DNA from: Helicoverpa zea
Lineage: Eukaryota > Arthropoda > Insecta > Lepidoptera > Noctuidae
Assembly: GCF_022581195.2 (NCBI RefSeq)
Contig: NC_061473.1
Location: forward strand, 10,292,001 to 10,356,000
Length of the DNA stretch: 64,000 nt
Direction of reading: 5' to 3'
The position numbers and the translations under genes were made by a program. Of the stretch, positions 12,660-26,198 are shown one piece after another (the first letter of the stretch is position 1; every line of letters begins with the position of its first letter). The notes under the pieces are model-generated. The model was not told where the DNA came from. It saw only the letters and a list, made by a program, of their open reading frames with translations, and ran no database searches.

Positions 12660-13160
12660 ATGTTAAATAAATAAAAAATCGGTAAAAAAACTTTTAAGTT
12701 AAACGGTTTTATATCTTATGTGCACTGAAAAATAAAAAATAAAAAAACAGTTACTTACCTATAAACCTACGTAGGTGGTCCCGGTCATATTAGACTAAAA
12801 TAAAAACGTGGGGCCCATTCCGTAACTATTGCTGTAATACTTTCTTCTAGCTAAAGGTATAATAGGTGTGGATTGCATCGACTTACTATAATCATAACTG
12901 GAGATTTTGACAATCAATTATCAGCCGTAGCGGCTTCATCAGCGAACGCCGAGCTCACGATCTACCAAAGTATAAAGATATGCTTTGCCATAAGTAGGAT
13001 TTCAGAGGGCCCCACGTTTTTATTTTAGTCTTATATGACCGGGACCACCTACGTAGGTTTATAGGTAAGTAACTGTTTTTTTTATTTTTTATTTTTCAGT
13101 GCACATAAGATATAAAACCGTTTAACTTAAAAGTTTTTTTACCGATTTTTTATTATCTAG
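12660..13160. mobile_element. MITE with about 150-bp terminal inverted repeats
   Basis: The sequence from AATAAAAAATCGG near 12666 through GACTAAAATAAAAACGTGGG near 12812 reappears as its reverse complement from about 13011 to 13157. The spacer is about 195 bp and unrelated. Conserved arm landmarks include ACCTACGTAGGT and GTGCACTG/CAGTGCAC. No coding sequence lies inside. Confidence 0.75.
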
Positions 13161-13194
13161 TTTTTAGTATTTAATGAAAATGCCTACCGAATAT

Positions 13195-13368
13195 TCTTCA
13201 TTCTATACATGGGTCAACAGCGGTGAGGGAGTGCCAGACTCTTACTGACTAAAAACCGTTGTTTTTCGTCGTAGGCCTTTTATGTACCACGACCACGGTA
13301 ACTCTTTAGGACAATCTCGCAGCCCAGGCAGGCCTTGGCCCTGTTGGGCCCCGTTGGGGTTGCTGACA
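13195..13368 (-). mobile_element. R1-type LINE 3' tail fragment
   Basis: Read on the minus strand, it matches the 3' UTR of the R1-type LINE at 42197-43266. Both contain GTCAGCAACCCC, a CGGGGCCCAACAGGGCC-type block, a GGCCTACGAC-type block and GGTTTTTAGTCAGTAAGAGT. This copy is diverged and severely truncated. Confidence 0.6.
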
Positions 13369-13620
13369 GTATTCTACTTGAGTAGCCCTTTCATTTGATA
13401 CCCATATTGAGGGGGTTGTGGAAAAATATGTAATCCGCCATTTTGTACCGGCGGCCATCTTGGATTTACAATGTTATTGATATTACTATATTGTATTGTC
13501 ATCGGAATTAAAGGTGTGTACCAAATTTCAGATCAATCTGGCAACAGGAAGGCACTGAAATTTTAGTTTCTAAATTTGACCCAAGAATGAATAAATAATA
13601 AATAAAATATACGGGGTGAG
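13369..13620. repeat. Dispersed repeat fragment next to the R1-type tail
   Basis: The stretch contains CGCCATTTTGTACCGGCGGC, CAAATTTCAGATCAATCTGG and an AATAAATAATAAATAAAATA run. The style (a CCATTTTG/CCATCTTGG block followed by an A-rich end) suggests a non-LTR or SINE remnant. Its family is not determined. Confidence 0.35.
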
Positions 13621-15241
13621 CTAAATAAAACCGTTTAATTATTAGCGAAGACTGTAAAATTTAATTTCCTACAGGCATGCTAGGGACATGAATTTTATTG
13701 CGCAAAATAAAGAAAATTAAACTCCTAGCGCATAGTTTTATATTTAAATAAATAGGTACAACATTCACCAACTAATGATGATCACTGCACGTTGCAGGAA
13801 TGACCTCATCTATGAGGTAACCGCTTCGAAACGTGGGGTCGTTAACGACGGCATAAAATGACTTTAAAATGCCATACTATAAAAATAAAAATTGCATTTT
13901 AATAGAAGCAAACTTCAGCTTTCTATTTTCTTAAATCCTGCAAAGAAATGATGCTGGTAAGCTTTGCAGGCTAGTCGAGCTGGCTACACATAATGTTACT
14001 TGTAAGATGGCAAATAGAAGAGTATGTAAGAAAACATGTTGAGAAGACCCTAAATAGAATTGGAATAAGGGCAGCAGGATAATTATAAAGCTTGCCAGTA
14101 TGAATAAGTAAGACCTGCACTTGCATTATGTAGTACCTAATGATGGCCAATAGCAGATGCAAGGAAAGACTGACTCATGCATGAGGTAACCGCTTTCAAA
14201 AGTCACGTCGTTACTACCAATACTTTCTTCAAAGTCTACACTTGAACACAGGATGTCTTTTCTCTTTAGCTCAAGATGCACTTCCTCGTTGAATCTTAAT
14301 TCATTTTAAATGACAGGATTCATTAATCATTTGAAAGTATTTTAGCGTCATTGACCTTAGTTATTCTTGCGAATATTCTCAGTGGTCAGACAGACAGCCT
14401 CACGTTATAGGATGATGACGTAAGCAAAGGCTTCGAGCATGCCGTGTGGCAATGATTTAAATATAGAAAATGATAACATTATCCTACATGGTAAACAAGT
14501 TAGTTTTGTTTGGTGTCGAGTTACTCAATTAGTATCACGTAGGCAACTAGCGTGATATGCTGACCTCACAGATGACATATTCTATTTATTGTAAGTTTTA
14601 CGTAAAACCTTCAAAATAAATAAAAAACCTCTATAACGAATAGTAGATTTTGCATTGAAAGCGCTTAAACTGTCCGTGAGTTATGTATTTCATTGGTCCT
14701 TAAGAGTCAATGAGGAAATAAAGTTAATTACTGAAAATGAAATATGTATTGAAAATTCGTTAATTAATCTATAGATGTTACATGCTAATTTAGCATTACT
14801 TAGTATTAAACAAAAAATATATTTGTGCTATTGATTTATTAAAGCTCATAAACTCAGCAGAAAATTAAAAATATTAGCATGCTTAAAGGAAATTAGCGAT
14901 AAATTATTGCTATATTTATATACGGTACAGGAAAAAACATGCATATTGCTGTGAAATGCGTGGGACGGAAGGATTTTTTATTATTAAAGATACATTCGTG
15001 ATGGTCAATCACGATTACTCATTAGTACATCCAATTTAAATACAAATCAAAACCATCACTATAGTGTACTATTCATTTTACATAGATTCCCACAGACATA
15101 AAGCGAGACATTTTCATAACAATTTCACAATTTGCAGCACACACCGTGCCAACAATTTTGACGAACGATGTTTTTACGATGCGATGCATGAAAAACAAAA
15201 CACGATTCTCACACAAAATCGCTTCATTCTTGTAAACAACC

Positions 15242-15255
15242 GTTTCTATGGCAAC
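15242..15255 (+). promoter_or_regulatory. X-box (RFX site) candidate upstream of a CpG-rich patch
   Basis: GTTTCTATGGCAAC matches the consensus bound by RFX factors, typical of cilium gene promoters. About 50 bp downstream the sequence turns CpG-rich. An ATG near 15360 opens a 38-codon frame starting MIDSTAMDVSHDQEP. No confident splice donor or next exon was found, so promoter status is inferred. Confidence 0.3.
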
Positions 15256-18200
15256 GGTACCAAGTATGAGTTGGCAACGCGAGCTGTAATCTATGCGGGC
15301 TAGACCGGCGCCCACGCACCGAGCCGAGTCAAACGTAGGCGAGTAGGTAATTGTTAGGGATGATAGATTCGACTGCGATGGATGTCAGTCATGATCAAGA
15401 ACCACATTTGCGTACTGCGAAGGTCAAAGTTGAAGTGCCTGTATCCATGTGTTTAACTTGTATTGTTGATTGAAGTTACGACGGACACGGAGAAATTTAT
15501 AATCATGGCCATTTATTTTGGTGCTCAAAATAACCTTTTGTGAAAAGTGTCTTGGTGAAAGTGACTCACTGTATTGCCACCATACTCAAATAATAAATCT
15601 TAGAATTAATAGCACTAAATTGGTGACATGATACAAAATAGAAACCTGCTAAACGTATGACCTTATTAAGACCTCATAAACAGAAACCTTCAAAATGAAC
15701 GTCCTTTCCACCTCGGACAGCCCTACAGGCCAATATACTAAACGCCAGTAACTACATAACTGGTCTCATTGTCCAACAGTTTGGGCACGGAACACCTTAG
15801 TTTGTTTCAATTCCCCTGACAGCTCAGGATGTGCAAGTTAACAAATCTGACAGCAGCTACAACCACGCAACTGTCTTCTTCGTGATATGATTCGTGAAGC
15901 GGGCGGATATTTACGTGAAACTCCATTATAATGTTACACAATAACATAAATAATACAATACGTTGCGTATGAATAGGTTTATTTTAGAATAGACCCTGTG
16001 GTGAAACTTTAGTTTTAAAACCTGTAGGTCCAACTTTTGCAGCCATTTTATAGTTGCCGCAAACTCTTTCTGCAACTTTTAATCATATGTGTGGAATCCA
16101 GCCATGCATCTCATTCAGACATCCAGTTCAAACCACAACCATCTATAAGACATTCAGACATGTAATAAATAAACCTGTCTAAGGCCACATTATACTTGCA
16201 AAGGCTCCACAAACAACCCCTTACGAAGTCGTCAATACACAGTTAATCAAGTTCCACTTACAACGCCATTGCAGGCTCAACCATATTCAATTAACTGGAT
16301 CTGACGGGTTAACTGGATCTGACGGGTTAACTGGCTGCGAGGAGGAAACGTCTGTCCGTTATGACAGCCATGTGGCCACTTTATAGGTAACTATCAGGAA
16401 TTTGTTATGAGGGCTTAATTTGGGAGTATGCCGAATGACTAACGGTGGTCTATTAAATTCTGCTTTGAAGAAGTCATTCTAAATAATTGGAGTTCTTTAT
16501 ATTTTTTTCTAAATAATGTAGCGCGGAATCTAATGAAGTAATCCCTGTGCTGTTTCGCCGCTTTAATTAAGTTCAGGAAAGCTGCCGGGGTCATGTTGCA
16601 TCAGTTAATTCAATAAAGGAGAGCGCAGCTTCGCAATTTCGCGCTAAACAAAAACTGACGCATCCTTTTTGGGTCAAGCAAATATTCATCAACTGGTTTA
16701 CGACACTTTATTTATGATTCCCACTATGTTTGTGCAGACTGAATTTATTTCACAGTTCTTCAGTTTTTGCTGTCACAGGATTCACATTCATTTCTGGAAT
16801 GAGTCCAAATGCATTCGGAGAACACAATTAATTTGGAGCCACTTAAAAACGTACTAGTCTCCATGAGTTGGATGAAGTATGGCGTCATCTTATGGTGGTA
16901 ATCAGTGAGGAGCCGACTCCATGTGGGATGATATTAATAGGCGTGTCAGGGACTCAGGGTACATGCCGCTGTCATAAAAAGCGCAAACGCTAAAATAATG
17001 CTCCAATTACTTTATTTACATTCAGCGAAGCCATAAAATAGAAACTATAACATAAATTAATAGTAACGATGTGAAATGAGAATAAATAATATTGACATGC
17101 ATCGGAATGTATGGCTGTGTGAAAATAAGCATTGGGCGTCTGACATCCGCTATTTTCAGACGCGCGATGTTATCATAACAAACGTTTGAGAATTTGTGTT
17201 TGTTTATAATGTAGGACACATTTTCACAACTAGTACTATGTCATATGACCGACTGACTCATGTGTCCAATGAGAGTCATGCATTTCTTCGGGGTTAGATA
17301 AAGGCTAAAGAAATTACAAAGGATCAATTCCCTAGAAAATACGATAGTATCTACTAAGCACAAACAAAAAGCGTTTAGATTATCTTTAGCATCAATTAAG
17401 CTGAATCTGTGTGCACAATCACATGTAACGTTATCTGAGAGCAAATAGATGAGAAAAACTGTGCCAGCGATAACGCACAGCTGATGGGGTAATCTGATAC
17501 TACGCATAACATAGTAAATAGATATAGTGAATTCTTGACCTAGTGGAAACTAATATTGTAAAGGGATTTTTTGTTTGTTTGCACCCTGACCTGTAGGCTC
17601 CAAATCCAAAAACACTAAACCGATTTGAAAAATTGTTTCACTGTTGGAAACCTACACTATCCCCGGATGACATATACTATATTTTACTCAGGTACAGTGA
17701 AGATTCCCAGTTAACAATTTAAAATTAGACGGTTAGGTTAGGTTAGTCACTCGCCTGAGAATTGTTTTCATTGCTCACTAACGAAAATATCCGTATACCT
17801 TCAGGAACACATTATCGAAATAAACTACATTAACATAAAACCGGATGCAAACATCATCTTAACTGAATATTTTAACCTACTTATTCTGTAAACTAATAAA
17901 CAGCTCTTTAGAATCATCGTCTTCGGTTAGTTAAGTGGCTCATCCTGTGTTATACGTCGCTATAATCATCGATAAGATCAAACCATTCGAGATAAAACAA
18001 CGCACATCACTACGTTACGAAATATTACAGTCTTTTAACTTAATAAAACAACTGAAAAAATATGAAGAGTAAAAGAGTAGAGTCAGTTTCCTTGATATGT
18101 TACGCAAAGCATAATAATGTTTCTAGATATGAATGGTCTGCAATAATATGTATAAGTAAAGCAAATAAAACTGTACTGGGCTTTAGGAGCACATCTCATA

Positions 18201-19585
18201 AGGCTGGCGTAGAAATAAAAGTAAAGACTCGTATTTAGAATGCCAAAATCGAGTGTTGATTTTCTGAGCAGTTCTATTCTAAAAATGGATAGAGTAAAAA
18301 CATTCTACACATTTTGGTCACAGAATATAATCTATTTAAAGCTTCTTGTGTACAAAGAGTTAATATTTATAAAAACAAGCCAAGTCTAACATAATGAGCG
18401 GCGATAAAGATATCTTCAGTGTAAACAATGTCAAATGAGTCACAGTATGAAATAGCTGCGTGTCTGTGTGAGTGTCAGATAACGCATACATGCATGTGAC
18501 GGATATACGAGGACTATTAGTAAAATGTTGTGATATGTCTGTGAATGAGAACGCGGACGGAATAATTGTTACCAGACTTTTTACCACACAAATGGGCAAT
18601 AGTTTTTACTGACAGCAGTAATCAACTGTCTTGTTTTTTCTGGCTCTGGAAACGGAAGTTTCTACAATTATCGTTTCAAATGCATCCTTTTTCACAACAA
18701 AATAACGATCGTTCAAGAATTTCATAAGACAACAGCCCCAGAAAGTCAAACACCGTAAATTCAAGACGGGCGTGTTTCTAGACGATTATCCAGAAAACGG
18801 CACAGTTCCCGTTGGCATATTTACAATTCCCTCTTGATTGATCGCTTTCTCCATAGATGATACGCTTACAGTAATATACATTGAAAACGCGCCAAACGGG
18901 CCAATGTTATGTTTATTGTGAAACAACAATAATCCTAATTCCCAAGATATAGGCCAAGAAAATAACTGATAACGTAATAATCTACTCTGATATAGCGCTG
19001 TTTCAAAGCTAGACATAACGTCTGTTGGCGAAGATTAAGAAAATGTAATGGCTGGATTTTTATAACCGTATTTAGGGATATTTGACCCCATAACTTGGCT
19101 GTAATGCAGTCGGTACACGTCCTGCGGTTTTACACGCACCCTGCTTCGACGTGTCCCATAAAATACAGTTACAAGCCTTATGGGGGGCCAAATGTCACCA
19201 CAGAAGGCACATAAGATGTTTACAACAAGAGTTTTCTTTGAGGACATACACGTGAGACGAATTTGTGAAGGTATTGTTAGTGCAATGATCCCGGTCAAGA
19301 GGCTGCGGTCACAGATTGTCGCTATAAACATATCTGCGGTCTATGTGGTTAGGAAGAAAGGAGAAGAATCTAAGCAATAGTTGTTGTCAAGGAAACTATT
19401 TCAGGCTAGATGGAAAGTGCGGATCTTGAGAGGAAATCACACGTTTGTTGTTTGTTTTTTCAGCTACAATCTCATTGAGCACTATGTATTCACAATGGCA
19501 TACAATAACGCCACAAAGACGCCAGCACAATCATCGGAGACCATAATTCAGTAACTGCTAAGATTTTATCGGAGCAAAAATAAGT

Positions 19586-19951
19586 ATGAGCTCGGCTGTT
19601 AATTGGTTCAATTGTGTAGCAAGTAATTATGTCAAAGCTTTTGAACTACGTGAATTATTTGAGGACAAATTGCTGTGCATTCGCGAAGAAATATTAGAGT
19701 TAATTGGAATTGAGCTGCGTCCGTGTCAAGGACTCCAAGGAATTAGATTGATGAGTATCTCTTTGTTGACCATTTGGTGGACTTTGGTCAATTATTTACA
19801 CGCCGGTGAATTTTATGATGAGCGGTCCTTTAGCGAGAAAACTTTTTGGTCCCATTACAGCATTGAAAATTCTCATATTCTGCGCAAAAATTATAACATC
19901 AAATCGTTAACTTTGTCGTCTAGTAAATTAAAGTACCTAATGAATGAATAA
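19586..19951 (+). CDS. Unrecognised 121-codon open frame, doubtful
   Basis: An ATG-initiated, uninterrupted frame of 121 codons beginning MSSAVNWFNCVASN and ending LKYLMNE. Length alone is modest in this base composition, and no domain, signal peptide or splice context supports it. It could be a chance frame or a remnant of a mobile element. Confidence 0.15.
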   Translation: MSSAVNWFNCVASNYVKAFELRELFEDKLLCIREEILELIGIELRPCQGLQGIRLMSISLLTIWWTLVNYLHAGEFYDERSFSEKTFWSHYSIENSHILRKNYNIKSLTLSSSKLKYLMNE

Positions 19952-20954
19952 TCGCATTGCTATTTACTACACACAAGAACCAAAATGGTATAGGCGGACA
20001 CCTATAACTTCCCATAATTGCCTAGTTAAGATCCTCGGTGGAGACGAGCGGGACTTGCGGCCGCTGAGCACATCGAGCGCATCTAAATGACATGCTTAAA
20101 GCAAGTACCTGGCATAATCACAACGTGGAACGACTGCCGACCAGTGTGTGTTCACGCCTTTAACTTGCTTTGTGGTTATAGACACAGTGGGAATTAAGAA
20201 GGGTCCTTAAAAAGAATATCTTTTGAATAAATTCTCATTTTTAATTCCACGGATGTTTAAAGATCTGCCAATATTGGAATTAGGTTGATGAATACTTGTA
20301 AAACACGACAGTGTAAGTGTGCAAAAAGACCAGTTTCCTTCTAATAATTGGAATAAGAAAACCCGTTTCAAACGCTGTCGGAACTCCTTCGTAACGTGTG
20401 TAGTAGCGAGGATCGGTAATGATTGGGTGAATTACAAGACAGATTGGTTTACAAAGCCGTCTAAGCTATCACCAGCCATTCATACTATTTCCATCTTCGC
20501 GCTACGCATACCGCATTAGCCGCCATTAACAAAATAAACAGCCCAGCTCACGCTCAAGCGGCATCGTATAAACAAGCTGTTAATTAATATAGTATTCTAA
20601 GCACTGATCGTCACGGAAGTTTTGTTTTAGAAGCGCTAATGGTGGCCACTGATGGATTGTTGCGAAACAATGGCGAATCAATAGGAAATTAGGAGGAAAA
20701 AATGTTAATTGTTGTAATTTGATGCTGTAGCGAAGTAAAGCCACTTTAATCATAATGATCGCATTTAGAACTGCTTTCAATAAATACTAAACCGAAATTC
20801 CATTGCAATTTTGTAAGACTTTCTCACGTATAAAAGAGGATCACAGGAAGACTGCTTCTGCACAAACTTGTTTCAGAAACACTTGAGCATTTCCGATTGT
20901 GAAAGTGTTACTCGTAAATGATGCAGGTGTGCTGGCTATATTCCAGCTAACTAA

Positions 20955-21251
20955 GGGCCTATGCACACCACGTTTTTTAAACGCGCCGGCAACGCGCGTT
21001 TTGGGAACGCGCGTCGCCGGCGCGTTTTTATCCTGCAGAGCAGTTTGTTGTCCTTTGTATCGATGCAAACGCGCGGCACCGGCGCTTCTGTATCGATACA
21101 GACGTGCGTTTGCATCGCTACACACGCGCGTCTGTATGTATACAGGTGTGCAAAGGTCTACAGGCTGCGTCTGTCTTGCGTGCGTATCGTGTCTGTATCG
21201 CTACAAACGCGCGTCGACGGCGCGTTTAAAAAACGTGGTGTGCATAGGCCC
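20955..21251. mobile_element. PIF/Harbinger-type MITE with TAA target duplication
   Basis: The terminal inverted repeats GGGCCTATGCACACCACG are near-perfect and extend through TTTTTTAAACGCG. TAA lies on both sides (20952-20954 and 21252-21254), the classic duplication of this superfamily. The 297-bp interior is very GC-rich and made of short motifs such as ACGCGCGT and GTATCGATACA. The open frames inside are artefacts of these repeats. Confidence 0.85.
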
Positions 21252-22397
21252 TAAACCCATCGGTTCATTCATACATGACCGCGCTTGACTTCATTCAGTT
21301 TCTAGTCAATAATATAAGCTTCGGAACAAAAAAAAAACTACGATGCAGCTCTAATTAGTCTTTGTAGTTAGTTTTTGATGACTGTCAATTGACAAAGCAT
21401 ACCTACGACATGACGTTATTTTAACTAATTTTAAATACGCAGGGTTGTGACATTAATCTAACGTAATATACTGTAGTGGACAAAATTCGTCATTGTCATT
21501 GAACTGACCTACACGCAACCATTTAAACAATTACTTCGTTCTAGGTACAGTTTTTTATACAAAAAACTTTATCTTGGTATAAAACTCAGTAAATACAAGA
21601 GGTATGACGACATTCTCTCAGGCAAGTCAAGTGGTTTTTATGAGAACGATGCGCTGTCATTTTTTGAATTTTAAATCCAACTTTATTGCAGAGATGGAGT
21701 TCTGAATCGCATGTTGGAGACTCTTGAGTTTTGAGGCCTCACGTTATATTAAAATATAAGATACGTACATAATAACGTAAATAAGATACGGTTGAGTCAT
21801 TTAGACTTTTTGTGCTAAAGGACCAATATAAGTGTAAAATCGTGACGACCGACATTAATACATGACGAATTTTGAATAAAACTTCAATTCTTTCGATTTT
21901 TTTTACACATTGACTGGGTGTTTGACAGTATTGAACCCTTGAGACGCTTTCATAAGAGCGTATTTCTGTCTGTGAGCAATTTGTTGCGCGGTTTTAGGTG
22001 GCATCTTTTGTACCGGTAGATGTCAATTGTTTCTCATCGCTCCTATATGCGCGGAAAACTCGCTAGTGTGAAAACACTGGATACCATCATATACCTAAAA
22101 CGGTAAATGAAACACTCATGATACTAATCTCGTTATGACTAATTACAAAATTAAATCACGGTCCTGTATAGCTGACGACACTCACCGGAACAGATGACCT
22201 AACATGCTCGGAAGCCCGGAGGTCAGACCAGCGTGCCTACCATTACTCACAAATCATATAATCTGTGTTATAAAACTGATATCATGACATTATTTCTATT
22301 TATGTATATGACATGTTTTGTAAATGATGTCGAACCGGTTCTCTAGGTTTCGATACGAATTTTAAGAAATTGTTGGTTTGGTGCTATCTACATATAC

Positions 22398-22610
22398 CTT
22401 TTCTAAGTTTGTACGTACTTTCTAAGTATATCTTGGACACAAATGGCTGATAAAAAGGTGAAGGAAAACATCTTGAGGAAACCTGGACTATTAAGTCTGA
22501 AATCATCAACCCGCATTGAGCAAGCGTGGTGATTAATGCTCAATCCTTCTCCGTGTGAGAGGAGGACTGTGCCCAGCAGTGGGACGATAAAAAAAAAAAA
22601 AGGCTGTAAC
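22398..22610 (+). mobile_element. SINE fragment, tail type B
   Basis: It lacks the tRNA-like head and starts at TTTCTAAGTTTGTACGTACT. The tail contains GGCTGATAAAAAGGTGAAGG, ATTGAGCAAGCGTGGTG and GTGCCCAGCAGTGGGACG, then an A-run. It is the same family as the complete reverse copy at 33321-33612. Confidence 0.65.
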
Positions 22611-24210
22611 AGTAACATATACCTAACTACGAAATATTTTTGGCCAGCAAAAGATAAGGCAGTGCGTCCAGTGCAAAATATAGCTCGGCCAGTAATTATG
22701 TAGGCATCCACGGAATATTAAAATGTATTCTATCGTACAAGCGATTTTACGTAAATGCGTTTACGAAGACATCTAAGTGCGGATATTATACAGTTTTCTT
22801 CATAAACATCTGATTATTACATACTTCTTCACGAGGAAATACACTGATTTTACAGCGTGTGATATTCTACATACCATCCGCCGCAATCGAGCAGAAAGTC
22901 CAACAAAAGTGAACAAAGCAATAAAAATATACGACATCGAGATACAACGTTACACATGGTAATAAAAGCTAAAAAAACAAGCGCACGCGCAGTTGTGATT
23001 CGCTGCGGCCATCATGCATTTACAAATGGAGCATTTTTATATTAGGCAATCACAAATCCTGACATGATGTCATGAGGAAACAGCGGCCATGTCTTATCAC
23101 AATGATGTCACCGCAAAAAGGTCGAGGTTGGCTTGAACTTGATTTCTAAACTATAATACTTCTTCTTCATACAAGCCAGTGATTGTAACTTAAAGGTTAT
23201 TGACTGGGAGGGCTGATAAGGTTTTTTTTCAAAGGTTATGTGAACCCTTATTGATAAAGTTGAATAATGAAATGTTTGATGTCAGCATTTTAAATAAACT
23301 GATAAATACTTTCTTAATTATGACATTATTCTGATTAAGTAATTTATTTTATTTTAACTGTAATACTTAGCTTTCTTGATACTTTTCATGGGTATCTGTA
23401 TTACTGTAAGAAAAAAAATCGCTTACAAAGTAAAATGTATGTAAATATTCAATTTTCAAGGTTGTATCACCATAGAAGGCTGTACTGCAATGATTAAGCA
23501 TCATTGTGCCTACTATGTAATAATACTGTTATTGTACTTGTGTGGAGTTGTGTACTTACATCCATAAACACAGCGATATGCACATTTATTTTCCAAACTA
23601 GAGTTCAATCTGTTAAAAAAGTTATTACACTCTGAAAAGACCTCTCCAATGCAGAAAGCGATCACTTAAAAAGTTAAAAATAATAGGAGGCATTACATTT
23701 TTAAGACCAAAACGACTGAAGGCATTTCAGAAGTTCTTTCAATGTTAAGAAGCTATCCCTGTCATGGGACGTAGGTGAAACCACTGAAAACCGGTAGTTG
23801 TATTGAAATTATGTTCTCAATTGCAGTAAGCAAATGATACCATAACATATTTTAAAACGCAATCTATCAGTAATTACAACATTGAGCTCATTAATTTTTC
23901 ACCCAATCTCACAAATTAATGACTATTTAAAATTATTGTTTGAAATAAATGAGGGACTAAAACATAATGATTTGATAAGCACACAATAAGCCCAATTTGC
24001 ATTTAATCGTAACAATAATTAGGTATGAAATGAGTAACAATAGCAACATTATCCTTAAAAATATATTTTTCATACACATTTGTGCTATAACGGGAAATAA
24101 TATATAAATAGCCATGATAAAAATAAACTGGTTTGTAAACTTAATATTACAATAACTTTAATATTTTTTATGTTTAGATTAATATTGTAACATTATGTGT
24201 ACAATGTATT

Positions 24211-24504
24211 CTAAGTTGTATGTACTTTCTAAGTATATCTGAGACACCATTGGCGGTGTTTCGGATGGCACGTTAAACTGTAGGTCCCGGCTGTCATTAA
24301 ACATCCTTGGCAGTCGTTACGGGTCGTCAGAAGCCAGTAAGTCTGACACCAATCTAACCAAGGGGTATCGGGTTGCCCGGATAACTGGGTTGAGGAGGTC
24401 AGATAGGCAGTCGCTTCTTGTAAAGCACTGGTACTCAGCTGAATCCGGTTAGAATGGAAGCTGACCCCAACATGATTGGGAAAAAAGGCTCGAAGGATGA
24501 TGAT
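24211..24504 (+). mobile_element. SINE fragment, tail type A
   Basis: It shares the CTAAGTTGTATGTACTTTCT body with the other SINEs. It continues with a different tail: GGATGGCACGTTAAACTG, GTCAGAAGCCAGTAAGTCTG, GGGGTATCGGGTTGCCC, CCCCAACATGATTGGG. It lacks the tRNA-like head. It is closely similar to the copy at 26706-27104. Confidence 0.65.
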
Positions 24505-25559
24505 TACGTGTACAATATATTTAACTCAATCACCTGAAGACAAAACATTATTTAGTTCATGTGAAAGAAATAGGTATTATAAATGTTCTTTTTTTTTATT
24601 CCATCAATATGACTACAATTGATGCTAATGACTTTATATCCTACGTAATAAGTTAGTCTAATTAGCAAGTATTCTGCTAATGAACTTATTACAAATCACA
24701 CAGAACAATATCAGATTCTAGTAAGTAGATAATGATTTTAAGAGATTAATTAATTTACCAGGTTTTGTTTCTTTATCTCTTGTATACTAGATTATAACAC
24801 CTGTCTCTTAGTATTTTAGTGGAATATATAAAGTGTTAGAAACTTTTTAGAAAATTTTGCTGGTGTTTATGACAAAATAAGTACTCTTAAAACCATCTGC
24901 AGCCTCCCAAAACATTTCCTAGCAGTCTAACTCAGCATTTAACTGTGTATAAAAGTGCAGCGACGTGAAACGTGCCAAAGTTGTAAACAGTTTGCGTCTC
25001 AGTACCAGCCTACTGGCCAAAAGTGGGACAACCGGCACCGCGCCCAGGAACCCCGCCCGCTCACCGCGAACGCATTCCAATAAGAAAAACAACTTTTTTA
25101 CTACACAAACTCTTTACGAAAACTACATTATCTTATCCAACATGTCTTTTACTCCATCTAAAACAGTTTGTACAACTTAGCGACATCGACAAAGCAACGG
25201 AAACGCAAAAACAAGCCGTTGCTACCTTCGTATGTTCGTACGCCGCTGCAAAACGGTATTACGGTAAACAAGTTTTCAATGAGAATTGCATAAAAATTAC
25301 CTGTTGATCAACAAGATCCCATTAAACACTGCACCGGCGACTCCAGAGACCTGTAGATTTTGCACTCGATGATTTTTCAGCACGTAAACACAACGGTCTC
25401 ACAAAAGGAAGAACTGGTAATAACACAACCACGAATCCACCTTTAGACGCACTGTATCACAATACACCTTATGTGTCCGGTGATGAGTTTATTATGTGAA
25501 TAATTCGCACTCGGACTGTCTACAACAATTTTCATTCATCGCAAGGTGAAATCATTCGA

Positions 25560-26198
25560 GACGAGTGGCAGTTGGTGAAGAAACTACGAGCGCGGGCGGC
25601 AGGGAGCGCGCGCGTCATCCGCCATATTGGAGGATTACGTCATTCTGTCGTTATTTTTTTTTTACATGAGTAAGCTTGGAAAACAGGTTTTTCTACCAAG
25701 TTGGTAACGGTTCTTTACATTTCGTGTTGGTTGTTCCTGTAAGTGTATCCGAATACATTTTATTTCATTCGTTCTTTCATTTCATTCTTTTTAGTTCATT
25801 CGTTCAATGAGTGCTGCCAGTTAACCAAATTACTAACAATTTAAAGGTAAAAATATTAATTTTAGTTGATCGTAGCAGCTATTGTTGTCGAATATTGTGT
25901 TCTGAGAGAGAACACACAAACACTTACATTTAAATTGTTTAATTTTGTTTTAAACAAATTTTTTGTTAGATCTAAAAAATATATAAATCGGTCGTAGGGA
26001 TATTTTATTCATAAGGCTGACAATCTCTATGTTAAAGTGTCAAAATTGATAAGATTGTGGACTATGTGTCATCGTTTTGTTGTTTAATTTTATAAATAAA
26101 TTGCAAAGTTTATCTTACATTACGAATAATTGGATACAGGTTCTGAAAAACAATACTGGGCTTATTATTTTCTTCGGAGCTTACTTCTAGGCTACAAA
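25560..26198 (+). promoter_or_regulatory. Promoter and 5' untranslated region of Vps28 (inferred)
   Basis: A CpG-rich patch near 25590-25640 precedes a pyrimidine/T-rich stretch. A plausible noncoding first exon ends at 25738 (CCT before GTAAGT). A matching acceptor, TTCTAG, lies at 26185-26190, eight bases before the start codon. Both are inferred from splice motifs only. Confidence 0.35.

Larger units (their letters stand above)
13621..20954. other. Gene-poor AT-rich stretch
   Basis: No supportable multi-exon gene was found. Items noted separately are an X-box/promoter-like patch near 15240-15440 and a 121-codon ATG-initiated frame at 19586-19951. A short direct repeat (GGATCTGACGGGTTAACT, two copies) lies near 16300. 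A three-copy GTTAG run near 17733 is too short to call telomeric. Confidence 0.4.
21255..25559. other. Gene-free stretch with two SINE tails
   Basis: Apart from the SINE fragments at 22398-22610 and 24211-24504, nothing with clear structure was recognised. A GC-richer patch near 25020-25080, containing GCGGTGAGC as a donor-like site on the minus strand, could be a 5' untranslated exon of a minus-strand gene. There is no coding evidence for it. Confidence 0.3.

Noticed and set aside
17733..17747. GTTAGGTTAGGTTAG run
   Set aside because: Three units of the insect telomere motif are too few to call an interstitial telomere or a telomeric retroelement site.
20899..21288. Overlapping frames of 94-129 codons on both strands
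   Set aside because: They are produced by GC-rich ACGCGCGT-type motifs in a Harbinger MITE. Several lack an ATG start.
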